A program made the position numbers and the translations under genes. Shown here in pieces: positions 50,941 through 59,257 of a stretch of 64,000 nt of DNA (its first letter is position 1; every line of letters begins with the position of its first letter). The DNA is from Myxococcales bacterium (GTDB lineage: Bacteria; Myxococcota_A; Polyangia; Polyangiales; Ga0077539): contig JAEUKI010000062.1 in NCBI GenBank assembly GCA_016793325.1, positions 248,001 through 312,000 on the forward strand, read 5' to 3'. A model generated the notes under the pieces. The model was not told the DNA's origin, did no database searches, and saw only the letters and a list, made by a program, of their open reading frames with translations.

Positions 50941-52731
50941 ATGCCGAATGAACCGCAAACCGTGAAGGCCGGAACAAGCTTCGCCGATTTGTTCGAGGCC
51001 AGCCTCGCTCAGCAAGACAAGGTGAAAGAGGGCGAGATCGTCAACGGAATCGTCCTCCGCGTCACGAAGGACAACGTTGTTGTCGATATCGGCTTCAAGA
51101 GCGAGGGCGTGATTGCGCTCAGCGAGTTCGCGGGCCCGGTCGGTGAGATCACCGTGAAGCCTGGCGACAAGGTCGACGTGCTCGTCGAGTCCCGCGAGGA
51201 TGACAACGGCCTGGTGCTCCTCTCGAAGGAGAAGGCCGACAAGATGAAGGTGTGGGACGAGATCTCCGCCGCGTGCGAGCGCGAAGAGGTCATCGAGGGC
51301 ACCATCAGCCAGCGCGTGAAGGGCGGCCTCAGCGTCACCATCAAGGGTGGCGTGAAGGCGTTCTTGCCGGGCTCGCAGGTGGATCTCCGTCCGATCCGCA
51401 ACCTCGATAAGCTGATCGGCCAGACCTACACGTTCAAGGTCATCAAGTTCAACAAGAAGCGCGGCAACATCGTGCTGTCGCGTCGCGTGCTCCTCGAGAA
51501 GGAGCGCGACGAGATGAAGTCCGTGACGCTCAAGACCCTGCAAGAGGGTCAAGTGGTCAAGGGCACCATCAAGAACATCACGGAGTACGGCGCGTTCGTC
51601 GACCTCGGCGGCATCGACGGCCTCTTGCACATCACCGACATGACCTACGGGCGTCTCAGCCACCCCGAAGAGATGTTCAAGGTCGGCGACGAAGTGCAGG
51701 TCAAGGTCCTCAAGTACAACCCGGACACCGAGCGCGTCTCTCTCGGCCTCAAGCAGACCCAGGAAGATCCCTGGACGCTCACCGAGAAGAAGTACGCCAA
51801 GGGCACCAAGGTCAAGGGCAAGGTCGTCTCGATCCCCAACCAGAACTACGGCGCGTTCATCGAGCTTGAGCCGGGCGTCGAGGGTCTCGTTCACATCAGC
51901 GAGCTCTCGTGGTCCAAGCGCATCAAGCACCCGCGCGACCTCCTCAAGGAGGGCGACGAGGTCGAGTGCGTGGTGATCGAAGTCGACGCGGCCAACCGTC
52001 GCATCTCGCTGTCGATCAAGGACCTCGAGCCGAAGCCGTGGGTGCTGTTCGTCAACGAGTTCAGCCCCGGTATGAAGATCACCGGCAAGGTTCGCTCGAT
52101 CACGGACTACGGCATCTTCATCGGCATCCGTGACGGCGTCGACGGCATGGTTCACAAGTCGGACCTGTCGTGGACCCTCAAGGTCAACAACCCCGCGGAC
52201 CTCTTCCGCAAGAACGACGACGTCGAGGCGATCATCCTCTCGATCAACCACGACGAAGAGAAGGTCTCGCTCGGCATCAAGCAGCTCCACGATGATCCGT
52301 GGAACCGCATCCCGAACGACTACCCGCCCGGCAAAGAAGTCACGACGAAGTTCCTCTCGCAGTTCGAGGGCGGCGTGTACGTCGCGCTCGATCCGGGCAT
52401 CGAGGCGCTCATCCCGTCGCACGAGCTGTCGGCCGACATGGAAGGCAAGAAGCTCAAGCGCAACGACGAGCTCTCGGCGCACGTGATGAACCTCGACATC
52501 GCCGACAAGCGCATCCTCCTCACGCAGCGCGCGGGCGCCGCGACCGCCGCCAAGGCCGCCGCCGAGTCCGCTCGCACCGAGTCGGGCGAGGGAACGCCGA
52601 AGGTCCGCCACAGCGCGCCGCCCCCGGCCGCCGCCAGCACGAGCAAGCGCGCGGGCACGCTCGGCGACCTCATCAAAGAGAAGCTCGGCGACCAGCTCGC
52701 CGACGTCGTCAAAGAGCCCAAGGACAAGTGA
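50941..52731 (+). CDS. rpsA: 30S ribosomal protein S1
   Basis: 596 residues with six S1 (OB-fold) repeats, for example VKEGEIVNGIVLRVTKDNVVVDIGFKSEG, GQVVKGTIKNITEYGAFVDLGGIDGLLHITDM, GTKVKGKVVSIPNQNYGAFIELEPGVEGLVHISEL and GMKITGKVRSITDYGIFIGIRDGVDGMVHKSDL. An Ala/Ser-rich tail follows. It binds mRNA at the ribosome. ATG 50941 matches the family start; ATG 50875 would add an unlikely extension. Codon choice (AAG, ATC, CTC, GGC, few CGCG runs) differs from the neighbours, as expected for very high expression. Confidence 0.97.
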   Translation: MPNEPQTVKAGTSFADLFEASLAQQDKVKEGEIVNGIVLRVTKDNVVVDIGFKSEGVIALSEFAGPVGEITVKPGDKVDVLVESREDDNGLVLLSKEKADKMKVWDEISAACEREEVIEGTISQRVKGGLSVTIKGGVKAFLPGSQVDLRPIRNLDKLIGQTYTFKVIKFNKKRGNIVLSRRVLLEKERDEMKSVTLKTLQEGQVVKGTIKNITEYGAFVDLGGIDGLLHITDMTYGRLSHPEEMFKVGDEVQVKVLKYNPDTERVSLGLKQTQEDPWTLTEKKYAKGTKVKGKVVSIPNQNYGAFIELEPGVEGLVHISELSWSKRIKHPRDLLKEGDEVECVVIEVDAANRRISLSIKDLEPKPWVLFVNEFSPGMKITGKVRSITDYGIFIGIRDGVDGMVHKSDLSWTLKVNNPADLFRKNDDVEAIILSINHDEEKVSLGIKQLHDDPWNRIPNDYPPGKEVTTKFLSQFEGGVYVALDPGIEALIPSHELSADMEGKKLKRNDELSAHVMNLDIADKRILLTQRAGAATAAKAAAESARTESGEGTPKVRHSAPPPAAASTSKRAGTLGDLIKEKLGDQLADVVKEPKDK

Positions 52732-52783
52732 TCGCGCGCGGCTCTCGCGAGCTGCGCCAGGCGATTCACTGAGCAAATCGAAG

Positions 52784-52812
52784 CCCGCGGCGGAATGTCG
52801 TCGCGGGTTTTG
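52784..52812 (+). terminator. Rho-independent terminator of rpsA
   Basis: Nine-base-pair stem CCCGCGGCG/CGTCGCGGG (one G-T pair), loop GAATGT, then TTTTGT. It begins 53 bp after the rpsA stop. Confidence 0.8.
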
Positions 52813-52820
52813 TACATTTA

Positions 52821-53009
52821 GGGGACGGTGCTCTGATGCTCGCATTTGCGATTCACCCTGCAATCTTGCAGACAGAACATCGGTCGCGGACTTTTCGCGC
52901 TTCTCGGGGTCGCCCCGAGTCCGTGACAAACACCCATCCGATCCAATGAGCGAATTCGCGATGATTCGCCGGTAGTTATCTCGAATGCGAGGATCAGAGC
53001 ACCGTCCCC
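52821..53009. mobile_element. 189-bp MITE-like element with 26-bp terminal inverted repeats
   Basis: Left end 52821-52846 (GGGGACGGTGCTCTGATG...) and right end 52984-53009 are reverse complements with one mismatch in 26. The inside has no gene and contains a hairpin CTCGGGG-TCG-CCCCGAG (52903-52919). It follows the rpsA terminator by nine bases. Its right end overlaps the first codons of the next gene. A solo end of the same family is at 59235-59255. Confidence 0.75.
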
Positions 53010-53725
53010 ACTGTGCGCGCCGATGGGCTCGGTTCGCGCTCGTGTCGCTCGTGCTCGCGCTGCTCGTTCGTGTCGCCAACCCCATCGCGATCGCCCTCGA
53101 GACCACGCGCGAGAGCGTCTCGTCGGGAACCCCCTCGCGCGGCTCGCTGCGCCACGGGCGCCGGCTCCCTTCGACGGGACCCAACTTCGAGACCACCTCG
53201 CACCTCGCGGCGGCGCTCGGTCGCAACAGCGTTCACCGCCGCGTGCGCGACGCGATGCTCGCAGCGTACGCAGAGCTCGCGCAGCGCGATCCGCAGCGAC
53301 GCTGGCAATACGCAGAGACCGGCTGGCCGAACGGCGGTCGCTTCAGGCCGCACCACACCCACCAAAACGGGCTCTCGGTGGACTTCGTCGTGCCCGTCTC
53401 GCGCGCCGATCGCTCTCCCGCCACCTTGTTTTCATGGGTCGGAAATCAATGGACCTACGCGCTCGAGTTCGACGCGCGAGGATGTCGCGAGGACGCGTGC
53501 ATCGACTTCGACGCGATGGCCGCGCACCTGCTCGCGCTCTCGCGACACGCTCGCGCCAACGGGCTCCGCGTCGAGCGCGTGATCTTCGAGCCCGAATACC
53601 ATCGCGCGCTCTTCGCGACGGCGCGCGGGGCTCGGCTTCGGGCGGACGTTTCCTTCGTCTCGTGGCGCGCGTGGGTGCGCCACGACGAGCACTATCACGT
53701 GGATTTCTCCCTCGCGTCGCCATGA
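52985..53725 (+). CDS. MepA-like penicillin-insensitive murein endopeptidase (M74-type)
   Basis: 246 residues. A signal-anchor (FALVSLVLALLVRVANPIAIA) precedes the peptidase part, with HHTHQNGLSVDFVVPV (His124, His126, Asp133) and WVRHDEHYHVDF (His236, His238), the ligand pattern of LAS metallopeptidases such as MepA, which cut D-Ala-mDAP cross-links. The only reasonable start, ATG 52985, lies inside the terminal repeat of the MITE, so the first eight residues come from the element. The stop overlaps the next gene (ATGA). Confidence 0.75.
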   Translation: MRGSEHRPHCARRWARFALVSLVLALLVRVANPIAIALETTRESVSSGTPSRGSLRHGRRLPSTGPNFETTSHLAAALGRNSVHRRVRDAMLAAYAELAQRDPQRRWQYAETGWPNGGRFRPHHTHQNGLSVDFVVPVSRADRSPATLFSWVGNQWTYALEFDARGCREDACIDFDAMAAHLLALSRHARANGLRVERVIFEPEYHRALFATARGARLRADVSFVSWRAWVRHDEHYHVDFSLASP

Positions 53726-54645
53726 TCTCGAAAGCGCCTCGCTCGATGACCCAACGTTCGTTCACTCGTCGCGACTGGCTCTGCCTCGCGTCGCTCGGCG
53801 CCACGGCGCGCTGCCACGCTGGATTCTTCGCGGCGATCGAGCGTCGCGTGGGCGGTCGCGTGGGGCTGTTTGCGTTCGACACAAACGATCCGTCGCGCCG
53901 CGTCGTCGAGCACCGCGCGGACGAGCGCTTCGCGATGGCGTCGACGTTCAAGTGGGCGCTGGCTGCGGCGGTTCTCGCGCGCGTCGATCGCGGCGAGCTC
54001 TCGCTCGAACAGCGCGTCCCGATCGCAGAGCGCGACCTGCTCGCGTGGGCGCCGGTCGTTCGCGCGAGGCTCGGCGAGGGCTCGCTGTCCATCGAGGAGC
54101 TGTGCGAAGCGTCCGTCGTCTCGAGCGACAATTCTGCGGCGAACCTGCTGTTGCCCTTGGTCGGCGGGCCCGCGGGGTGGACGACGTTCGCGCGCCGCGC
54201 GGGTGATTGCGCGTCGAGGCTCGATCGCGACGAGCCCTCCCTCAACACGAACATCGTCGGCGACGTGCGCGACACGACGACGCCCCGCGCGATGGCTCGG
54301 TTGCTCGCGGCGGCGCTGGGCTACGCGCGCTCGACGCCGTGTGCGCAGGCCGAGTCGCTCGCGCTGTCCGTGGCTTCGCGCGAGCGACTTCGTCGATGGA
54401 TGCTCGCGACGACGACGGGACGCGCGCGGCTTCGCGCTGGGCTCTCGCGTGATTGGGTCGTCGGCGACAAAACCGGAACGGGCGAACGCAACGCGGTCAA
54501 CGACGTGGCCTTCGCCGAGCGACCCGGACGTCCGGGCGCCATCGTGATCGCGCTGTATCTCTCGGACAGCGTCGAGACCATTGAAGTACTTCAGCAAGTG
54601 CATCGCGATGTCGCCGCGCACGTCGCCCGAGCGCTCGGCGGCTGA
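53722..54645 (+). CDS. Class A serine beta-lactamase
   Basis: 307 residues. Motifs: MASTFKWAL (Ser74-x-x-Lys77), SSDNSAANLL (SDN at 135-137), DRDEPSLN (Glu171 of the omega loop) and VGDKTGTG (KTG at 250-252), so all catalytic residues are present. The N-terminus has a twin-Arg-like signal (SFTRRDWLCLASLGATARCHA). It hydrolyses penicillins and perhaps cephalosporins in the periplasm. Coupled by ATGA to the endopeptidase gene, suggesting joint expression under cell-wall stress. Confidence 0.93.
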   Translation: MISKAPRSMTQRSFTRRDWLCLASLGATARCHAGFFAAIERRVGGRVGLFAFDTNDPSRRVVEHRADERFAMASTFKWALAAAVLARVDRGELSLEQRVPIAERDLLAWAPVVRARLGEGSLSIEELCEASVVSSDNSAANLLLPLVGGPAGWTTFARRAGDCASRLDRDEPSLNTNIVGDVRDTTTPRAMARLLAAALGYARSTPCAQAESLALSVASRERLRRWMLATTTGRARLRAGLSRDWVVGDKTGTGERNAVNDVAFAERPGRPGAIVIALYLSDSVETIEVLQQVHRDVAAHVARALGG

Positions 54646-54714
54646 ACGCGCTGCTTCGGGCAACGGTGTCGTCCGTTGGACGCGCGGCCGGTCGCTGTGA
54701 CACGAAGCCCCGTG

Positions 54715-55137
54715 ATGACAGCCCGAAGCAAGCGCTCTCTCGCGACGCCCGGTGGATCGAGCGAGGTCGAGACGTTTCTCGCGTCCTTCGAGCACCCGAT
54801 GCGCGACGAGGTGCTCGCGATCCGCGCCGCGATCCTCCGCAGCAACCCCACCCTCACCGAGCACGTCAAGTGGAACGCCCCGAGCTTCTGCCACGCCGGC
54901 GACGACCGCGTGACGTTTCGGTTCGCGCCGAAGGGGAGCGCCGTGCAGCTCGTCTTCCACCGCGGGGCGAAGGCGAAAGACAGCAAGGGATTTCGCTTCG
55001 AAGACGAGAGCGGCTTGATTGTGTGGGCCGCGCCCGACCGCGGCGTCGTGACGCTGACGAGCTCGGCGCAGATCGCTGAAGCTTCCGAGAAGGTCGCGGC
55101 GCTCGTCGGCGCGTGGGTCGCTGCGACCGCGGGGTGA
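54715..55137 (+). CDS. DUF1801 (YdhG-like) protein
   Basis: 140 residues from ATG 54715 (54676 also in frame). The DUF1801 pattern is clear: VETFLASFEHPMRDEVLAIRAAILRSNPTLTEHVKWNAPSFCHAGDDRVTF, then LVFHRGAK and IVWAAPDRGVVTL. Function unknown; related proteins bind iron or act in frataxin-like roles in some hosts. Confidence 0.85.
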   Translation: MTARSKRSLATPGGSSEVETFLASFEHPMRDEVLAIRAAILRSNPTLTEHVKWNAPSFCHAGDDRVTFRFAPKGSAVQLVFHRGAKAKDSKGFRFEDESGLIVWAAPDRGVVTLTSSAQIAEASEKVAALVGAWVAATAG

Positions 55138-55158
55138 CTGCGCGCGACCGTGATTCGG

Positions 55159-56991
55159 TCAGCGATTGACCTGCTCGATCAGCGACGCGAGCTGAGCGTC
55201 GCGCGTGTCGAAGACCGCGACGTCCGACTGGGGGTCGTGCTCGCGCAGCCGCAAGTGCGCGTGCGCGACCGACGCGTGCTCGTTGCATGTCCACAGGCTC
55301 ACCTCGACGGCGTGGGCGCCGTGCGGGTTCCAGACGTTGGACACGTTGACCGACTCGGCGTCCGGCGGTCCCTTGCACACCACGCAGCACCGCGGAAATC
55401 GCGCGCGTCGCAGCAACAGACGAACTTCGTAGCCCGCGCCGAGCACGCGCACATCGACCGGGCTCCACCGCGTTCGGTGCTGCGCTTCGCTGTATGAATC
55501 GCCGGTCGAAACCTGGTCGTGTTCGCCCACGCCTCCGCTCGTCACCGCGCGCTCGATCTCCGCGCCCGCCGCCGAGCGATCCGCGTCGGATCGAAGCCTC
55601 GAGAGGAGCGCGCCGAGCTCGAGGACAGCGCCGTCGCGCTCGAGCGCGATGGGCTCGCCGATCGCGGATCGATAGCTCCAGCCGCGCGCGACGAGCAGCG
55701 TCCCGAGGTAGCTCCTGGCGATGCGAGACAACTCTGCCGCGATATTTTCAGCGCGATCGCTCGTGGCGTCGCCGGTCCAACGCGGCTCGATCGTCACCAC
55801 GAGCTCCTCCCAACGGTCGCGCAGCGTGAGGACGGTCAACAGTCGTCGCGCGTCGAGCAGCGGAGCCCGCGCTTGAATGCGCTGCGCGTTGCTTCGCTCG
55901 ATCGCCTCGAGCGCGCGGCCATACTCGCTCCACTCGAACGTGCGCAGGTGCGCTGGCGCCGTCGCCGCGCACAACGCGCTCTCGAGCTGGTCGATCTGCG
56001 CGATCAGCGCCGTCGCTGGACGATCGTCGCGCGGCTTCGATCGTGGTTCGCCGCGCGAGAGCCTCGCGATTCGATCGTCCGTGCTCGGGTGAACGTCGAG
56101 CTCGTCCGTCGGGCCCTCTTCGACACGAACGATCGCGGACGTCGACGCCCACTGCGCCGAGCGTGTGAAGCGACGGAGGCCCTCGTACGCGTTTCGAGGC
56201 CGCGCGCCGAGCGCTTCGAACGACACGAGCACGTCGCTCCAAACAGCGACCGCCGCGGCGCTCTCGCGTGAGCGCTCGAGGGCGCGAACGGCGGTGTCCG
56301 CGCCTTCGAGCCGCGCAGAGAAGTCGTCAGCGGTCAGCTCCTGCATGCGCGCGACCGCAGCTGCGTCGCGCTCGAAGCGTCCCCACAGCCAGCGATACAA
56401 CAAGTACACGACGTCGTCGGGCCCGCCGGCCACGAGCGCCTCGCGCATGATCGCCGCCCATCGAATGCGCATCGCGTACACACGCGCGGCGTGCTCGGTG
56501 TCGCCCGCGACGAAGTGGCCGAGCTCGTGCGCGACGACCGCGCGAAGCTCGCTCACGCCGAGGTGCGAGAGCAGGCCCGCGCCGAGCAGCAGCGTATAGT
56601 GCCGTCGGCTGAAGGGGCCGCGCTCTTCGAAGATGCCTGCGTTCGTTCCGTGCACGAGGAGGACGCGCGCAGGGGCCGGGAGCGCGGCCTCGGCGCTGAG
56701 CTCTCGAAGCGTCGCGAACAGCGCGGGCGCTGCGGCTTCGGTGACCTCGACGTGCGTTGGCAACTTGGGCTTCGTCGAGCGAGTCGCGCCGCGCACGAGG
56801 GCGACCACGGCGATCGCGAAGGGAATCGCCAGCGCCGCCAAGAGCACCTTGCCCGTGAACAGCGTCGCCGCGACGAGCCCGAGCACGACCGCCGACAGCA
56901 ACGACACAAGTATCCAAGTCGTCGCATAAAACGCGACCATCGTCCCGACCGCCGCCCGCGCCCGCCGCCGGAGAGCCAACTCGTCCCGCAT
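55159..56991 (-). CDS. M48-family membrane metalloprotease with a C-terminal Cys-containing domain
   Basis: 610 residues. Two N-terminal membrane helices (TMVAFYATTWILVSLLSAVVLGLVAATLF and VLLAALAIPFAIAVVALV) are followed by VVAHELGHFVAGD (His155, Glu156, His159) and ELTADDFSA (Glu218, third ligand). A long helical region follows, then a C-terminal segment with RCCVVCKGPP and WTCNEH that could bind zinc. The longer-than-usual tail is not a standard part of HtpX-type enzymes. Probable role in envelope protein turnover. Confidence 0.85.
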   Translation of the reverse strand: MRDELALRRRARAAVGTMVAFYATTWILVSLLSAVVLGLVAATLFTGKVLLAALAIPFAIAVVALVRGATRSTKPKLPTHVEVTEAAAPALFATLRELSAEAALPAPARVLLVHGTNAGIFEERGPFSRRHYTLLLGAGLLSHLGVSELRAVVAHELGHFVAGDTEHAARVYAMRIRWAAIMREALVAGGPDDVVYLLYRWLWGRFERDAAAVARMQELTADDFSARLEGADTAVRALERSRESAAAVAVWSDVLVSFEALGARPRNAYEGLRRFTRSAQWASTSAIVRVEEGPTDELDVHPSTDDRIARLSRGEPRSKPRDDRPATALIAQIDQLESALCAATAPAHLRTFEWSEYGRALEAIERSNAQRIQARAPLLDARRLLTVLTLRDRWEELVVTIEPRWTGDATSDRAENIAAELSRIARSYLGTLLVARGWSYRSAIGEPIALERDGAVLELGALLSRLRSDADRSAAGAEIERAVTSGGVGEHDQVSTGDSYSEAQHRTRWSPVDVRVLGAGYEVRLLLRRARFPRCCVVCKGPPDAESVNVSNVWNPHGAHAVEVSLWTCNEHASVAHAHLRLREHDPQSDVAVFDTRDAQLASLIEQVNR

Positions 56992-57144
56992 CGAGCGCGA
57001 GCTTCGCAGCGGATCGGCGGGCTGTCGAGGCGACGAGCGCTCGGGGCGCCCTCGCCGCCCTCGCGTGCGTCGATCTGGCGCGAGAAGGCGACGGTAGCGA
57101 CCCCCACTGCAGAGCGAAGTGCGCTATCCCTTCGCACGCTGCGC

Positions 57145-58467
57145 ATGACTGATCCCGAGACGCCTCGCGACGAGACCACCATCGACGACCCACGCAAGCG
57201 CCGCTTGTTTACCGCGGTGTGGTGGGTCGCGCTCGTCGCGGGAATCGCCGCGTTTCGCTCGGTCCTCGTGCCGTTCATCCTCGCGGCGGTGATCGCGTAT
57301 GTGTTGAGCCCCCTCGCGAGGATGCTCTGTCGCTACAAGTTCGGCGCGCGCACCGCGCCGCGGTGGGTCGTCGTGCTGTCGCTGTACCTCGCGATCATCG
57401 CGGTGCTCGCGGCGACCACGACGATCGCGATTCCTGCGCTCGTCGGGACGGTGCGCTCGTTCGTGCAAAACGAAGTTCCGCGGCTGTCCGAGCAGTATCG
57501 AACGCAGCTCGCGCCGAAGATTCGCTCGATGCAAGAGCGCTTCGCGGTCAAGCCGACGCCCGAGCCCGAGTCGAACGGCCCGCACGACCCCGACATTCGC
57601 ATCGAGCCCGCCGACGGTGGATATCGCGTGCGCCTGCCCGAGCGCGGGCTGATCATCGAGCAGCACGACGACGACGGCTACCGCGTGCGCGCGCACCGCA
57701 CGCAGCCCGCGCCGAACGGCGACAACGCGATCGTCGAGCGCATCCAGAGCTACATCACCGAGCACACGAGCGACGTCGTTCGCGTGGGGAGCGGGATCGT
57801 CGGCGGCGTCGTCGGCGGCGTGTTTCGCTTCTTCATCACGCTGATGCTCAGCGCGTACATGCTGCTGACCGAGCGCGAGATCGTGCGGTTCTTTCGCTCG
57901 CTCGTTCATCCGCTGCGACGGACGGCCTTCGATGAATTGATGGGCCGGCTCGACCGCGGCCTCTCGGGCGTGGTGCGCGGTCAGTTCGTGATCTGCCTCG
58001 TCAACGGCTTTCTCTCGGGGATCGGCTTCGCGATCGCGAAGCTCCCGTATTGGCCGCTGCTCACGGCGATCGCGACGGTGTTCTCGCTGATCCCCATCTT
58101 CGGAGCGTTTCTCTCGTCGATCCCCGCGGTGCTCTTGGGGCTGCGAACGGGCGTCGGGACCGGCGTCTTCGTGCTCGCGTGGATCGTGGGAATTCACCAG
58201 CTCGAAGCCAACCTCCTCAACCCGAAGATCCTCGGCGACGCCGCGAAGATCCACCCTGTCCTCGTCGTGTTCTCGCTCCTCGCGGGCGAGCACTTCTTCG
58301 GGATCATGGGCGCGCTCCTCGCCGTCCCCACGATGTCCATCGTGCAGTCGCTGTTTCTGCACTGGCGCAAGTACGCGCTCGGCGAGCCCGCGAGCGACGA
58401 GGACGCGGATGACGACGACCGCGAAGAATCCAAGGCAGACGCGAAGGCCAAGCCGCCCGAGCGTTGA
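57145..58467 (+). CDS. AI-2E transporter family permease (PerM/TqsA-like)
   Basis: 440 residues. Membrane helices VWWVALVAGIAAFRSVLVPFILAAVIAYVLSPLARML and VVLSLYLAIIAVLAATTTIAI, then an extended polar insert (about residues 125-215, including a GYRVRLPERG duplex-like stretch), and FRFFITLMLSAYMLL, PLLTAIATVFSLIPIFGAFLSSIPAVLLGL, LEANLLNPKILGDAAKIHP, the family's conserved end. The acidic tail is short. Substrate not known; members include autoinducer exporters and Na+/H+ antiporters. Confidence 0.88.
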   Translation: MTDPETPRDETTIDDPRKRRLFTAVWWVALVAGIAAFRSVLVPFILAAVIAYVLSPLARMLCRYKFGARTAPRWVVVLSLYLAIIAVLAATTTIAIPALVGTVRSFVQNEVPRLSEQYRTQLAPKIRSMQERFAVKPTPEPESNGPHDPDIRIEPADGGYRVRLPERGLIIEQHDDDGYRVRAHRTQPAPNGDNAIVERIQSYITEHTSDVVRVGSGIVGGVVGGVFRFFITLMLSAYMLLTEREIVRFFRSLVHPLRRTAFDELMGRLDRGLSGVVRGQFVICLVNGFLSGIGFAIAKLPYWPLLTAIATVFSLIPIFGAFLSSIPAVLLGLRTGVGTGVFVLAWIVGIHQLEANLLNPKILGDAAKIHPVLVVFSLLAGEHFFGIMGALLAVPTMSIVQSLFLHWRKYALGEPASDEDADDDDREESKADAKAKPPER

Positions 58468-58488
58468 CCGACGAGGGGATGTTCGACC

Positions 58489-59085
58489 GTGCCGTGGACC
58501 GACGCGCTTCGTGGCGACTGGTGGACGCCTTCGGTGACGATCGCGGCGTACGTCCTTGCGACGCCCTACGCGATCGCGATGCTGTTGCGCCCCGCGGACG
58601 ACGAAGTCGTCGCCGACGTGCGAGACCGACTTCGCGAGCACGACTGGCCTCGAGCGCTCGAAGCCGCGCGGCCATCACGGTGGCTCTCGTCGCTCTTGAG
58701 CGCGGTAGGCGAACGTCGACTCGACGAGGCGACCGCTGATCGCGCGTATCGAAGCGCGTCGGAGTTTCTCGACGCCGCGCGGGCGACGGCGCTCTTGCGA
58801 GCGAGGTTCGAGACAGAGATTGACGATGCGTTTCGCGGGCGAATGTGGTCGCGTGCCGGGGCGGTGGCGTCGCTCGTGGTGCTGCTCGGCGTGCTCTCGG
58901 CGCACTCGACGTCGGTCTCGTGGTCGTGGGCTGTGCTCGTCGCGTGCTGCTTCGGCGCGATCGTCGTGTCGAGCGCGCTCGGCGTCGAGCGCTACGCGCG
59001 CGCTCGGCTGTGGGCGGGGCGCGACGCGTTGGTGGAGCTGGTCGTTCCGTTCGCGACGGGGGCGAAGGAGACGCGCGCGGGTTGA
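58489..59085 (+). CDS. Membrane protein, weakly MotA/ExbB-like
   Basis: 198 residues from GTG 58489. One N-terminal helix (TIAAYVLATPYAIAMLL), a cytoplasmic helical part (EHDWPRALEAARPSRWLSSLLSAVGER) and two helices (GAVASLVVLLGVLSAHS, WAVLVACCFGAIVVSSAL). The topology is like the protein at 14903-15583. No function assigned. Starts 21 bp after the permease gene. Confidence 0.6.
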   Translation: MPWTDALRGDWWTPSVTIAAYVLATPYAIAMLLRPADDEVVADVRDRLREHDWPRALEAARPSRWLSSLLSAVGERRLDEATADRAYRSASEFLDAARATALLRARFETEIDDAFRGRMWSRAGAVASLVVLLGVLSAHSTSVSWSWAVLVACCFGAIVVSSALGVERYARARLWAGRDALVELVVPFATGAKETRAG

Positions 59086-59234
59086 TTGTGTGGGTCGCGT
59101 TGAGAGCGCGTAGAAGTGGACGCCGAACGTCTCGCTCGAGCGACGGAAGCGACGCGCAACGGAGCGCTTGTGACAGATACCGTCTGAGTCCTATATGGGA
59201 ATCCCGTATCAGGGATGCGGTGGATTGCAAACGT

Positions 59235-59255
59235 GAGGATCAGAGCACCGTCCCC
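59235..59255. repeat. Solo right end of the MITE family
   Basis: Twenty-one bases ending GATCAGAGCACCGTCCCC are identical to the right end of the 52821-53009 element. No matching left end is seen nearby. It abuts, with two bases between, the TAA stop of the amidase gene on the other strand. The rest of 59086-59257 holds nothing recognisable. Confidence 0.7.
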
Positions 59256-59257
59256 GG

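Noticed and set aside
59188..59208. Imperfect palindrome around GGGAATCCC
   Set aside because: Short, with one mismatch and no adjacent promoter or gene start that would give it meaning.
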